A stretch of 64,000 nucleotides of DNA from Helicostylum pulchrum (taxonomy: Eukaryota; Mucoromycota; Mucoromycetes; Mucorales; Mucoraceae): positions 930,001 through 994,000 of the forward strand of contig JAIXMO010000004.1 in assembly GCA_025677825.1 (NCBI GenBank), in the 5' to 3' direction. Shown here in pieces: positions 22,601-35,510 of this stretch (its first letter is position 1; each line of letters begins with the position of its first letter). The notes below the pieces were generated by a model. That model was given only the letters and a program-made list of their open reading frames with translations. It was not told the origin of the DNA and did no database searches. Both the position numbers and the translations under genes were made by a program.

Positions 22601-22893
22601 AATCTATTTTATCATACTTTTTTTTTCGCGTACGTACTCGTATTTATACGTCAACGAAAGACTAATTTATTGAACTTGACTAATTCATGTCTGTTACTAA
22701 AAAAACCAATCTTACATCGTGACTATTTTTGTTTAAATAAGCAGAAAAAAAAATGCGGGATCAAGGTACACAGGAACAAATGTTTATTTTATAAAAAAGG
22801 ACTAATTTACCTAAATTAGCTCGATAAAATAGTTAAAGTTTCAATACGATACACATTAGCATTTCCTTTATAAAAAAAAAGGGCTGAATTGTT
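19697..22893. other. 3.2 kb gene desert with dispersed repeat
   Basis: Apart from the 1.05 kb repeat copy A (20215-21262, listed separately) I find no supportable gene. Three long G or C tracts lie at 20171-20182, 20929-20940 and 21711-21723, roughly 770 bases apart. 21270-22870 is unique-looking A/T-rich sequence with no ORF over about 66 codons worth calling. Confidence 0.5.
20215..21262 (+). repeat. Dispersed palindrome-cored repeat, copy A
   Basis: This stretch is similar over its whole length to the reverse complement of about 53490-54605. Shared landmarks include gagatacctgaagtt, agcagttataataaatattggttt, the agagcttcgcgattac block and ttcgatcaccgaaaaatgacct near the right end. The core 20345-20933 begins gggggtcaacc and ends ggttgaccccc. 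The first and last 150-180 bases of the core are imperfect inverted copies of each other. No protein is encoded. Because both copies share sequence outside the gggggtcaacc ends, the repeated unit is larger than the palindrome. Confidence 0.8.
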
Positions 22894-24588
22894 TTAAATT
22901 TTAGCAAAAGGATTCTTGTTCATTCTAAGCTTCAAGTAAATCAAGATCAAAGCGCCAGATAAGTATGAGATACCAGTAAACAATTTATAGGTCAAGAATG
23001 GACTGGAACTAACTCCTGATTCAATAGCACTGGCAATATTTGAGCCAAATACGGGGATTAAATTAAATACAAGCAAAAGTGATAAACCAGATGGGAATCT
23101 CTCCATACCAAGAATACCGGCAGAGATTGGAGACATCAATGCGAAATAGGATCCACAAGCGAAGCCAAATACGATACCGAAACCCATCATGGCTGCATAG
23201 GTGAATGCGAATGTCCAGATAAGTAAACTACTAATGGCTGTGATGAGCAAAAAGATAATGTTGGCGTTTAATCTTCCGATACGATCTGCTAAAAGCCTAT
23301 TTTTTTGAAAAAAAAATTGTGAGAAAAAAAATTTGTGTTAAAATATGTTAAGCTTTACCCAGCAACTAAACGACCAATAAAGTTCATTGCAGAGACAATT
23401 GAGACGATAGAAGCACCTTGTGAATCAGTTAAACCGAGATGAGTTGCATAGGCTACATACGATCAATTTTCTAAGATTAGGTTTTTTTTTTCTTTTAAAA
23501 AATAGATGTATATTTTGTCATACCAGGGATAAAAAAGAATGGAATAAAGTACCCAAATAATCCAATATCCGAACCAATAGCAAAGATAACAAAATCAGTA
23601 TTCTTTAGTACGTCAAATTGAAGAATTTGAGAGAACTTCTTTCCTTTCTTGGGACCAGGTACTCTTTCTTTTACAAAGATACAGGCAATGATATCGCAAA
23701 ATAAGCAGATAAAACCCATAATGCGGTATGTCCAACCGTGTCCAAAGTGTCTGTTTAAGGGAGTCATGATGAATGGAACGATTAGACCGCCCATTCCAGA
23801 TCCGCCTGCTACGATACCTAAAGCGATACCTCGGTTTTTGGTAAACCATTGAGGTGTCACGGACATAACAGTTACGTACATGCACGAGGCTCCTAGGCCA
23901 AATAAAACGCCTTGGGTAAGGTACAAGTGCCAAATCTATAATACATTTAGTATATGATTATTTACTTTTTTTTTTGAAGTATTTATTACCTCTGTCGCAA
24001 GACTTGCCATCTCCAAAGCAATTACAATAAATAATGTACCGGTAATCATGACAGGTCGCAAGCCAAATTTAGATACCAAGACTTGAACGATAGGACTGCA
24101 ACCGTTAACACAAATCAAGGCTAATGTACCAACAAAACTGAGATCAACAAGAGCGGTCTCGCTATCTTTAAATAAAGTCTGGTTAAAGTAATCCTGCATT
24201 ACACCTGAATTAAAAAAAATTAATGCCAAACGTTTACATATGTGTGTATTGATAAACTTACCCCAACTAGAGATAACACCAAAACTAGTGATCTGTACCA
24301 TAAAGGCACCTAATACAACAAGCCAACCATAACCACCGTCATGTTCATCATCGAGAGTTGGCAAATCTACAGTTTCTTCAGACTCTTTACCGGCTACAAA
24401 ATCTGAAGAGGATAATTTGGATTAATCAGCTGTCTAAATAATGTGATGTTGCAATTTTTACCATTATTGGTAGTTTCTTCTGAACTAGAACAACTGTTTC
24501 GTTTAATATCGTGAGTAATCCCAGTACCAACATTTAATGAAGGATGGGCTGAAAGTTCCTTAGTTAAGTTTTCTTCAGCATATGCCAT
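22894..24588 (-). CDS. MFS transporter, monocarboxylate-porter (MCT/MCH) family
   Basis: Six exons (24588-24462, 24402-24262, 24204-23990, 23935-23524, 23452-23359, 23296-22894), 463 residues. A 75-residue polar N-terminus leads into the MCT signature DGGYGWLVVLGAFMVQ in membrane segment 1. Later blocks include GVLFGLGASCMYVTV, FTKNRGIALGIVAGGSGMGGL and GSYFALMSPI. About 12 membrane segments can be counted, with a long central loop carrying KERVPGPKKGKK. Fungal members include the MCH proteins and the riboflavin carrier Mch5, so a carboxylate or a vitamin-like substrate is possible; the sequence does not decide. It probably sits in the plasma membrane. All introns are GT-AG with agreeing phases. 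Confidence 0.88.
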
Positions 24589-25454
24589 GTCTTTGCAACT
24601 GTTATCTGAGAGGTAGAAATCTGTGGTTATTTAAGGTTTTGAAAATATATAAAAAGGAAAAATATTCTTGGATATTTTTTCTTTTTATTTTTTTGGTGAA
24701 AGAAAAAAGGTTAAAAAGATTGTTAAAGATATGTGGTATTTAAATAAAAAAATAAGGGTACAAAAAAAAGATTGACCCAATAGTACTGAAGGAGGAGGGG
24801 GTTGATTTGTCATTTTGAGAACAAGGTTCCGATTTAAAAAAAAAATCTGAAGAGCCTATTCAAAAATTTTCTAATTTCTTTAATGTTTTTCTAATGCCAG
24901 TTTCAGCGACATAGTAGATCATCTGCAATCTATTTCTCAAGCTAAAACAAATTTGACATAAATAAGGGGTTGCTATTTTTTCTAGCTCGTTTTAATTAAA
25001 AGATACTCTGTTTTTTTTTAAATAAAAGAAAAAGGGAAATAGTATACACTTTTTTTTTGTTTAGTAATCCAAATTATGGACTTAATTTTTTTAATCCCGA
25101 GAAAACGGACAATTTTGGTCTTGTTTGTTTTTGCTATTTCAAGTGTATCATGATCTGACTCATGTCGAGTGATGCACAGAAAAAAAAAAAGTTAATTTTT
25201 TTTTTGCAAATGGACGTTTTGACAGAACTCTCCGCTTTGCTGTAATTGGACTTCAATGCATATTTACTATCTCCTTTATAGCCGGTCCCTTCAAATAAAG
25301 CATCAATTCAAAATTGTGTACGTCTTATATCTAAAAAAAGAAGCAGTTTTTTATGTTAAAATATTATTTTATTTATATCAGGACAAGGGGGAGGGGGGAC
25401 ATATGTATGTTGAAAGTGAGAGAGAAAAAAAATAGGAAACCAATATCTTTAAGT
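24589..25454. other. Intergenic, no gene seen
   Basis: 866 bases between the MCT promoter and the 3' end of insulysin. A/T runs only; no open frame, RNA gene or repeat I can support. Confidence 0.5.
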
Positions 25455-28400
25455 TTAAAAATCATTCAAAGGAACGGCAGCAGGACTTAACTCTACGCTG
25501 CTCTTAAAATCAATAACGTTGGTAATGATCTTGTTGCCTTCAGGAAGTTTAGTATGATCTCTGGTGTTGATACTAGTGTCGGTTGAGACCGATGCTTGAG
25601 GTACTTTACCATCTACCATAGATAATCTACGAGCTGTCTTCTGGTTGTCTACTGATACAAGCGAGCCATCTGTGTTCTCGGTTTCGCGCATAGCAAGTAC
25701 AAGTTTAGCCATTAAGGATTCAATCTCGCCTTCATCTGCTTTACTTTCATCGGATAAAAGTGTACGAAGATTGGACTCCATGCTGGCTTCTCCGGTATCT
25801 CCCTTTTCAAAGGCGGCACGGATGTCGTCAATGCTAAGACGGGTGATACCTTGTGATACAAGACAGGTATGTAATGATTCAATGTTGACCTTGAATTTGG
25901 GGACGGATACCTTTTGAGATTGGATATGCACAGAAAGTTTACGAATGGAAGGAGATTGAGGATCAATGTATTCGGTCATGAAGTTTAACAAGTCTTCTTT
26001 TTCGATTAATCTCAACTCTTTAATATCGGTCTCTACTTGATCGAATTCGTAGTATCCGGAGTGAATATGAGTCCAATATTTACCACCTTCTTGACCTAAA
26101 TTCTTATCCTTTTCTAACTTCTTGGAAATTAATGATTGTACTTGAGCCTTGTACTCTTCAGAAGTCATCTTTTCAACAATGGATCGAAGCTTGGCCAAGA
26201 ACTCTTCAATACGGTTTTCAAGGTAGATGGTATCGCGTTCACTTTGTAAGATGAAACGCATGCCCATGGAACCTGTTTGTTTACGAACTCCACTGAACAC
26301 CAAATAACCTAATTGCTCCTTGGTACGCAACTGATCAAAACATGGCTCTTGAGCAATTTGTGCCAACAAGCTGAGTTTGGCGCGAAGTGCAGTTTGCGTA
26401 ACGTTACCTACTTGAATAAGGTATTCAATTCCGGAATTGACGTTGTTTGGGTCCTCTACATCGCGTTTATAAACCCACTTGGTTCCTTCTGGTAAAACCA
26501 AACTATGGTGACCGTTTAATTGACTAGGTAATAATTCCTTGGGCTTCAGGGTGTCAAGTGCGTCCTTCAACATCTTTTGGGCATCTTCCTTGAACAAGTT
26601 ACCGTGAACAAGTGCCTCGACGTGTAATTGAGATAAGATGGTAGGGTAGAATGCTTGAATGTCTTCGGCGGTAATGTAATCTAATTCCTTTAACTTTTCA
26701 GAATTGGTCCACATCTTATCTTGAGTCAAGTAAGAAAGGTAATAGAGTGCGTGCTGGTAAGGTGGCTCTAATGAAAAGTTCTTGTAGGATCTACGGAGTT
26801 GGTCTTTGAGCAATTTGAATCGCTCAGGGTCTACTTGGAAATCACGCATCTTTTGAACTACTTTTTCAAGCAAAACTGGAAGTTTATCGTTATAACCTCC
26901 AATAGCAAGCTTTTTTTTTTTAAAAAAAAAAGTGTTAGTTACATTTTTTCTCTCTTTTTTTTTTGGGTGGATATAAAAGTACTTACCAACATGCCTTCTA
27001 ATTGATTTTCAATGTTATAGCATAATCCAGCTACTTCAGCATCATATGCGTACTCGTTAAGTGAATCCTTTAATAAATCAGTATACAATCTTGTCTTAAC
27101 ACAGTTGGTAGGAGTTGCATAAGCTAAAGGAGATCTAAACAAAATCCAAACGTTGGCTCGAGGAACCCAAAACGTGTCATCCTTCTTGTGCCATAAACGA
27201 AGCATGGGAGTATTCTCGATTAATTCAGGTCTCTTTGCAGGATTAGATACTTCCTTTTTATGAGTTTCAAAATTGGTGGGAATAAATGCATTGGTGTCGG
27301 GTAAAACAAGAGCATCATCGTGTTCCAAGTTTTGTAAAGACTATATATAAATATATATTTTTATACGTAAGTAACAACAATAAAAATATTTGTTTCTTTT
27401 TTTTTTTTACCTCGACTAATTTTTGATCAAAATCATGTACACTATACTCTGTACCGTACCAAGTTTCCTTTTCAGTATACTCTACGCCGTTAGGAGGAGT
27501 TTGACTAGCCAACATAATACGGAAATTATCAGGGCGAATCCATTCAAGGTTTTCAGAAATCAACGCAGGATCATATTCACGAATTAAACTAGGGCCGCTT
27601 AATACGTAGGCAGCTGGGTAACCATGTTGCATTAATCCGGCTAAGCGAGAAGTATATTGAGAAGGAGGATACTTTTCTTTAAATCTGAAGGCCAAAGATG
27701 CAAGTGATTGAACTTCCTCAAAGATACGGGATTGTACACCATCTTTTTTCAATAGATTAATATATTTAAACACAGTAAGGATAACATCTTGGTAATGTGC
27801 TATTTTTTAAAAAAAAGTGTGTGAGTTGTATATAAATAAAGGACACGTGTTGGAGTACAACAATGTAACATGGATTTTATAGTATCGAAAATGTTCATGT
27901 ATATATAAATTACTTACTTAAACCTTCCTCGGTGAGATCAACACTAATACGCATAAATTCAAATCCAATACCGCCATGAATGGTACCTACTTGAAGGTAG
28001 TTTGCCCATCCGTTCTTCTTAAGTAAAGATAAAATTGAGCCACGACCCTCGTGACCAATCAGATGAGAAAGGTATCTACCAGGCTATATAAAGAGAAATG
28101 AATTATTTTAGTATAAAAAAAGGTTTTTTAAAAAGTAAAAAGTACGTATATATAAAAAGGACATGATAAATTTACCTGAACAGCATATAAAGGACGTTGA
28201 TCTGGGAAAGGGAAAGTCATTTCTAATGAACGTACATCTTTGACAGGCTTGACAAATATTTGTTTCTATTATATAAAATAGATGAGGAGGGATGCAATAA
28301 ATGTGATACGAAAAAAGTATAAATAATTCTTACCATAAGTTCATTCTTTGTAAGAGGATGACCAGGGAAACTAGGTGGTTCAATATTCTTGTTACGAACG

Positions 28401-29088
28401 TTCTTGAATTTATCAACAACCCATTCAGTCAATTGATCAAGAGGTTCTTTTTTTAAGAGAAAAAATTAATACATTGTTCCTTCTTTTTTTTTAAAAAAAA
28501 AAGTTAAAACTTTACCTCTTCCAAGCACACAAAGCTTCATAATGTTTGCAGAGTAGTAAGAATCGTGAAACTTTAAGAGCTCTTGACGAATATCTTGTCC
28601 ATTCTTTTTAGGATTTTCAAATAAAGTTTCGAGATTACCAGTACCAAAGTGACAATAAGGATGTTCAGGATTACTAAGAGATTTTTCTAATTGAAACATG
28701 CGCCAACTATCTTGTTGCCTATTCTTTTTATGTTCTATTGTTTACACATATTTTTTTTTTTAGTTTAGTTTCTATATAAATAAAAAAATAAAAATTTACC
28801 GGAATCAACTGCTTTTAATTCTCTTTCAGTACAACTATCTGAAAATAATGGACTAATAAAGAATTGAGCGAATCTATCTAAAGCACCTTCCAAGTGTTCT
28901 TGACCAACTTCGAAATAATAATTTGTATCTTCTACACCAGTAAAAGCGTTGGAAAATCCAGAATGCTCGGAAAGGTATTGGTTATAATCATTTTCCTTAG
29001 GATACTTTTCTGTACCCATAAATAAAAGATGTTCACAGAAATGTGCTAAACCTTGTAAATCAGTCTAGTAATATATCTTGTTAATATT

Positions 29089-29138
<50 letters not shown>

Positions 29139-29615
29139 GTCTCTATCTCTCCTTCTCTCTGTGGTTACTTACTGGATCACTTATATGACCAACATGAACG
29201 TCTAAAGCAGCGCTTGACTTATCAGTATCTTTATCATGAACTATTAAAACTTGAAGATCATTGGAAGCTAACTTGATGAGACGGTAATCACGATCATCAT
29301 TATCTGACTTTTCTAAGGTATGTGTATACGTCCAGTAGTTACCATGAGAAGCAAGTTCCCAATCTGATGAATTATTAGTTGTCATTAAGGATCTAGAGCT
29401 TAAACTCGGTTTATTATGCAAAAAGTGACTAAAAAAAGTATTTTAGCTTAAGGGAATAAAGAAGGGGGCAAAAGTATTTTTCTTTTTCTTTTTTTTTTTT
29501 TGTATATCACACACTGTCTCTCTTTTTCAAAAAATAATATATAAAAATAATATTTAAAAAATACTTACTATTTGTTAATGCGATGTAAAGCGAAAGAACC
29601 AACGAATCTTAACAT
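25455..29615 (-). CDS. STE23: Insulysin / insulin-degrading-enzyme family metalloprotease
   Basis: Ten exons, 1117 residues: 29615-29569, 29428-29173, 29064-28800, 28734-28516, 28446-28334, 28265-28176, 28083-27918, 27799-27411, 27340-26987, 26909-25455; phases agree. This is an M16 zinc protease with the inverted motif HFCEH (about residues 109-113) inside [18 protein letters not shown]. The distal zinc Glu lies in the downstream exon. Typical blocks follow: [54 protein letters not shown] lies in the last exon. The N-terminus [16 protein letters not shown] is basic/hydrophobic and could be a mitochondrial leader. Yeast Ste23 helps mature a-factor; animal IDE cuts insulin and amyloid peptides. 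The C-terminus has an extra charged insert of about 90 residues before the conserved end. Confidence 0.93.
29084..29160. repeat. CT microsatellite in insulysin intron 2
   Basis: A CT run of about 30 units with a few GT interruptions fills most of the 108-base intron between exons 2 and 3. Confidence 0.85.
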
Positions 29616-29969
29616 GGTTTTATTTTATTTTATTTTTTATTGACGCGCAACACTTAAAACGCTTACTGTTTAATGAAACTCAGGAAGCAGTCTCTTTTTT
29701 GGTCTAAAAAAAAAGCACATGTAACCACTGATACAAAAAGGTACGCAATCACTTGCTAAGCAAAACATAGTAAAGCGTCATAGGTACGGAGTGGTGATTC
29801 ATATTTCGAAACAAAAGTGAATACATTGTTGATATCATTCAATATTAAAAAAAAAAAAAAAAAAAAAAAAATCATCTGAGATAGAAACACTTGTAGTGGC
29901 CAAGGAATTGCTTAACATTTTTTTTTTCTTTTTTTTTTTTTTATCTTTATTATTCAAACATACCCAATC
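29616..29969. promoter_or_regulatory. Divergent promoter insulysin / YIPF gene
   Basis: 354 bases separate the two oppositely directed ATGs. The interval contains a pure A tract (29847-29871) and a pyrimidine-rich T tract (29919-29942) just upstream of the rightward start. No specific factor site is claimed. Confidence 0.5.
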
Positions 29970-31115
29970 ATGTCTAATAAGAATCAATATAATGTCCTTG
30001 TTGATATGGAAGATGCTTCCTACAGTCAGGTAAAATAATAAACGATGTTCTACGTTAATTTTTTTGTACTTAAGTTTCTTTTTTTTAAAGCCTGCTACTA
30101 TTGAGAGTGATGGTTTAGAATTCCAAGGTAAAATAACAAAAAAAAAAAAGAGGGCATTCGTAAAAAAAACTAAACTTTTCGCTAGATTTTTCTAACAGTA
30201 CAGGAATGAACAATGCTTCGTGTATGTAAAACAGTAGTAGAAGAAAAAAAAAACATAGGCAAACGGAGACTAACGTTTTTTTTTCCCCTTTGAAAAAAGT
30301 TAATAAACCTTCAGCACCTTCACCAACATCAGCACCACCACCAACAGGTAACACAGGGTTTTTTGATTCCCCTCAACAACAAAGTAATAATGGAGGAAAG
30401 CCTATTTGGTCTATTGAATACTACGCTACTTTCTTTGACGTGGATACATCACAAGTGCTTAACAGATGCTTAAAATCAATGTACCCTGTTGGAGATTATG
30501 CGGCGGACACGTTAAATAACCAACCTGATTTATACGGGCCCTTTTGGATTGCTACATCAGTTATCTTTTCTGTGTTTGTTTGTTCTTCGTTGGCTGGATC
30601 GTTAGCTGCTTATATTGCGGGAAAGGAGCATGTGTATGATTTCACCGTATTGAGCTCGGCTGTGTTTGTCGTGTACCTGTATGCGTTCTTGTGTCCTACG
30701 TTGGTTTGGGCTTCAACAAAGTATTTTGGGTGTCAGCCTAGTTTGTTGGAAATTATTAATTATTATGGGTATGGATTAACTATTTGGATTCCTGTTTCTG
30801 TAAGTACTATTTTTTTTTAAAAAAAAAAAAGGGAAGTATTTTGCTAACGTTGAGAAAATGGTTAAATAGTTGTTGTGTATTATTCCTTATGATTATGCTA
30901 GATGGGCTTTTGTAGGTGTAGCATTTGCCATTACATCTGTGTTCTTGGTAAAGAACCTTTATATTGTTATTTCAAGAGCAGATGCAAAGACATCGCGTAT
31001 TATTCTGTTGGCTATTTTAGGAGCTCACGCAATTTTTGCATTAATTCTTAAAATGGCTTTTTATAGTTATGACTATGTCAAAGACGTTCCTGCAGCAGAA
31101 ACTCCCTCACAATAA
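29970..31115 (+). CDS. YIPF1/2-type Yip1-domain Golgi protein (Yip5-like)
   Basis: Five exons (29970-30029, 30091-30127, 30186-30221, 30300-30799, 30870-31115), 292 residues. Three short 5' exons encode a polar, cytosolic N-terminus. The Yip1 domain begins at WSIEYYATFFDVDTSQVLNR, followed by the YPVG and DLYGPFWIATSVIF blocks characteristic of YIPF1/YIPF2, then five membrane segments with LEIINYYGYGLTIWIPVS and IPYDYARWAFV. Yip-family proteins bind Rab GTPases and work in Golgi/late-Golgi trafficking; the yeast counterpart of this subgroup is Yip5. It shares a divergent promoter with insulysin. Confidence 0.9.
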
Positions 31116-31160
31116 AATATAAACACATAAAAAAAAAAAAAACTAGATTTTAATAAAAAT

Positions 31161-33386
31161 TTAAAAATTATAACCGGGATGATAAACAAGTGGAACGTAT
31201 TCGGGTTGATATGCTGAATTTCTAACTACTTCACTTAGGATTTCACCTTTTTCCAAAACCGCAGTGGCTACACCTTCTTCAAAGGCTACTTCGCATACTC
31301 TGGTACCTACATTCAATGCTACCTCACGTAATTGACTTACTCCCGGGAACAAGATACCTTCCTTTAATTGTTCTGGAGTAGCCATATTGGCAATAGTACG
31401 TGCGGTTTCCAAGAACATGCTTTGAGTTACCCTACTAGCTCTTGATACTGTAATACCTAACCCAAGTCCCTATTTTTTTAAAAAAAAAAATCGTTTAAAA
31501 AGACTGTATATGGATATATTAAAAAAAAATACATACCGGGAAACTGTAGGAATTATTACATTGGTTTGTCTTTCCAGTTTTACCGTTGGGTAATAAAACA
31601 TCTTTAAATGGACTACCTGATGCAAAGATGGCTCTTCCATCAGTCCATTTGAAGGCTTCTTCGGCCGTACATTCTGCATGAGTATCTGGGTTACTTAGAG
31701 GGAAGATAACAGGCTTTTCTTGATGCTTGGACATCTCTCTTATTGATTCTTCAGAGAATACGCCTCGAATACCGGTCAGGCCTAATAAAACGGTCGGCTT
31801 TACTATTTTTACAAGCTGTTCCAGAGTCATTTGGTCACGTAAATCTTTCTTGACGTAAGCGTGTTGACGATCATCAAGCGGTGTAGATCGAGGTTTATAC
31901 TGATAACTACAGGGATTTTCATCGTCATCGTCAAGCGTAGTGGGGTTTCCTAACAGGCCGTATTGATCCAACATGTATATTCTGGAGTATGCTTCTTCTC
32001 TTGTTTTGACGCGTCCCTGCGCTACCATGCAGTCAATAATTCCTTCGCATACACCTACACCTGCTGATCCCGCTCCGACACAAATAATTGTCTCTTTCGA
32101 TAAATCTTCTTGCGAGCGACCTCTTGATTTAAGAGAGGCCAAGATACCAGCTAAAGTAATGGAGGATGTTGATTGAATGTCATCATTAAAGCATGTTATA
32201 CGGTTTCGGTCTAAAGCGCAAAAAGTGGTTAGTACGGTTTTTTTTAAAAAACATTTGTTTGTTTACATTTTGAGAGCAAATTGTAAGCATGAGGGTATTT
32301 AAAATCTTCGAACTGGATTAAAGTATCTATGTAGAGGCTATTATTTAGTAAAAACGAAAAAAAAAAAAATCACGTCTGTTAAGTAGTAGTACCTGGCCAT
32401 CTACTGGTGATAGCAGTTACCCATTCATCCACAAACGAATAATAATCATCGCCTTCTAATCTAGGATGACTCATTCCCAGATACAATGGATCGTTTAAAA
32501 GCTCTTGATTGTTTGTACCTACATCTAATACTACAGGTAGAACAGCTCTAGGACGAATACCACCTGCAGCTACATACTATTATTTTAAGTTTAGAAATTA
32601 TTTTGTTGGGGGGGGGGAATCGTCAATAATATTTGTGTGCAGCCCAACTCTCTCTCTTACCAAACTTAATTTTCCAATTGGAATCTGCATACCGTTTGCT
32701 CCCAAATCACCTAACCCCAATACTCTCGAACCATCAGTGACTACAATGACATCAACTTTATCATGTGGCCAATTATACACCATGGCAGACATCTGACCTC
32801 TATCTTGACTGGAGAAATACATGCCACGGGAGCGACGATAAATAGAGTGAGACATTTGACTGGCAAGACCAACTAAAAAAGAGAGACAAAAAAGTTAAAT
32901 TGTATTTATATACAAACTAGTAAATAACGGGGCTTTACCTGTTGGAGTATAAATTATACCAGCTAGCTCTTCAAGATGTTCCATTAATAACTTGTAGTAT
33001 AATGTTTCGTTTCGGTCATGTAAAGCAGCTAAAAATACAAATTTTGAAAGTGGTGTCTCGCAGGCATCCAGATTACGCTTGACCCGTAACAGCTGTTTAT
33101 CCATTGCCTGGCAGCGAGGAGGCACTAATCCACGAATGGATAGACGCTCTCGCTCGGCAAGGTCAAAAGCAGTACCTTTTGATAATAGAGGATCATGAAG
33201 CACATTTACACCTCTAGAGTGCATAACATGAACTGTTTTATCTTGTCTAGGATCGGAAAACTCATGTTGAGAGTTCGGGTTATAGTAAGACGAATAAAGG
33301 CGATTACCCAGAACACGATTTAGGTGCAGAGAAGGGGGTACTTGAACAATAGTCTTTGATATCAAATGTTTACTAGCAGAAAGCAT
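31161..33386 (-). CDS. Malic enzyme, probably mitochondrial
   Basis: Six exons (33386-32939, 32872-32661, 32576-32393, 32326-32267, 32210-31537, 31469-31161), 628 residues. It oxidatively decarboxylates malate to pyruvate, yielding NAD(P)H. Family blocks appear in order: [18 protein letters not shown] (substrate Tyr), [15 protein letters not shown], the lysine-bearing [22 protein letters not shown] (60-base exon 4), [19 protein letters not shown] (nucleotide site) and [17 protein letters not shown]. The N-terminal 35 residues ([16 protein letters not shown]) are basic, Ser-rich and without acids, as in mitochondrial leaders. NAD or NADP use cannot be settled by eye. In oleaginous Mucorales malic enzyme has been linked to NADPH supply for lipid synthesis. 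It ends 45 bases from the convergent YIPF gene. Confidence 0.92.
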
Positions 33387-33972
<586 letters not shown>

Positions 33973-34914
33973 TTATGAACGTTTTTCTTTTTTTTTTGAC
34001 AGTAAAGATTTCTTGTTGGCGCCACGTGGCGCGGTGAGATCTCTCCAAACAAAGCATGAATTACCAGCTAATTGCTTCTTTGGTTTACGACCTCTCTTCT
34101 TTTTGGGTATACTAAGGGCCATATCCATATTGGTAGTGGTAAAAGTATTGATTCCATCTGACATGACAGTATTCTCAGTATAGAATTGAGGGGTATTATT
34201 ATTACTCTCTGTAAATACATTAGAATTATTTGAACAAGATATATTTTGTTGTTGTTTGACATCCCAAACCATAGGTTTAACAAAAGTCCAATTACTATCG
34301 GTTTGTAATTCAGGACGTGAAGCATTTGGTGGTCTACCACGCTTTCTTTTTGGACCAAATATAGGGTGATAATCTTCCGTATTGGTTGTTGTTTCGTCAT
34401 CTAATGAAGTTGTGGGTGGAGGTAAACTTAATGTAGGTGGTTCTGAAAGCGAGCGAAATGTAAATTGAAAAGAAGGTGAGACAGAAGGTGATGAATTATT
34501 TGAAGCGTTTGATACAGAACGACAACGACGAAATGAGCTACTATCGGGAGGAGGTAATAAAAAAGGACCATCTTGAATAGGCGATATCAAAGGAGAACCA
34601 ACCATAGAAGATGTTGTTGAAGAAGGAGAAGAAAAAGTCATTATTGGACTTTGTTGATATGGTGATGTAGCTACTGATAAATCTGGGCGAGGTTCTATCG
34701 TATTTAATCTAGGACTGCTTGCAAGCATATTCTCATTATAATATGTATCGTTTGAAGGACTGGAATGATTTGTTAACCGTATACTCGGAAGTTCTTGTGA
34801 ATTAGTATCTTCTTCCATACACACTGGAAATAATGACTTTACTGAAGGTAATTTAAATGAAGCCTTTAAAGTAGGTGAAGGTGGTTGAAGAAATACTTCT
34901 ATAGGTTGAACCAT
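33973..34914 (-). CDS. AT-hook DNA-binding protein
   Basis: Intron-less, 313 residues from the ATG at 34914; the open frame continues upstream to 34974, but that part is Phe/Ser/Lys-rich leader. The N-terminal 180 residues are low-complexity Ser/Pro with many SP and TP sites (possible proline-directed phosphorylation). Two AT-hooks follow: KRKRGRPPN at about residue 191 and KKKRGRKPKKQ at about 281. Both have the R-G-R-P/K-P core that enters the minor groove of A/T-rich DNA. The stretch after the second hook, NSCFVWRDLTAPRGANKKS, is basic and looks conserved-type rather than random. It is likely a nuclear chromatin or transcription regulator; no orthologue is named. Confidence 0.8.
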   Translation of the reverse strand: MVQPIEVFLQPPSPTLKASFKLPSVKSLFPVCMEEDTNSQELPSIRLTNHSSPSNDTYYNENMLASSPRLNTIEPRPDLSVATSPYQQSPIMTFSSPSSTTSSMVGSPLISPIQDGPFLLPPPDSSSFRRCRSVSNASNNSSPSVSPSFQFTFRSLSEPPTLSLPPPTTSLDDETTTNTEDYHPIFGPKRKRGRPPNASRPELQTDSNWTFVKPMVWDVKQQQNISCSNNSNVFTESNNNTPQFYTENTVMSDGINTFTTTNMDMALSIPKKKRGRKPKKQLAGNSCFVWRDLTAPRGANKKSLLSKKKEKRS

Positions 34915-35510
34915 TTTTTTTTTAGTTTTAAAAAAAGAAAAAAAAAATGAAGAGAGAAAAAGGGAAAAAATCAACTAAAACAAATTTACTCTTTTTAGGT
35001 ATTTTAAAAAAAGAAAAAAAGATTTCCTGGAACTTTCAAATTGGGGATCAAATCACGCCTACAGAAGAAAAAAGTCTTTATAAGGTAATATACCTATATA
35101 AAAATGTCGGACATACATGGGGGGGGGGCTAATATAATCTGCCTCTCGTGGCTAAACATTATAGATATACTCATATTCCCCGCATGTTAGGAAACATGTC
35201 AACGTATATACAAGTTATAAGCATATACCTGTTCTTTTATTATAATTAAAAATAATAACTCCTTAGCATATTCTTTCTTTTTTTTTTTTTTGCAAGAATC
35301 ACTTATTTGTTGCACATAACACGTATGAGCTATAAATTTTATTTGCATTTTGCATAAAACAATATGACTATTTATAATATACAATTATGTAGCCTTCATG
35401 TGCGTTATATAGAAAAGGGCTTTAACATCTATTATTTTGTGAAACTAGGTCGATTTTATTATTTTGAGTATATATACAATTTGCTACAAGACGAAAAAAA
35501 AGGAGTATAT
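34915..35510. other. Intergenic, no gene seen
   Basis: 596 bases between the AT-hook start and the permease 3' end. A G tract at 35119-35127 and A/T runs; no supportable gene. Confidence 0.5.
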
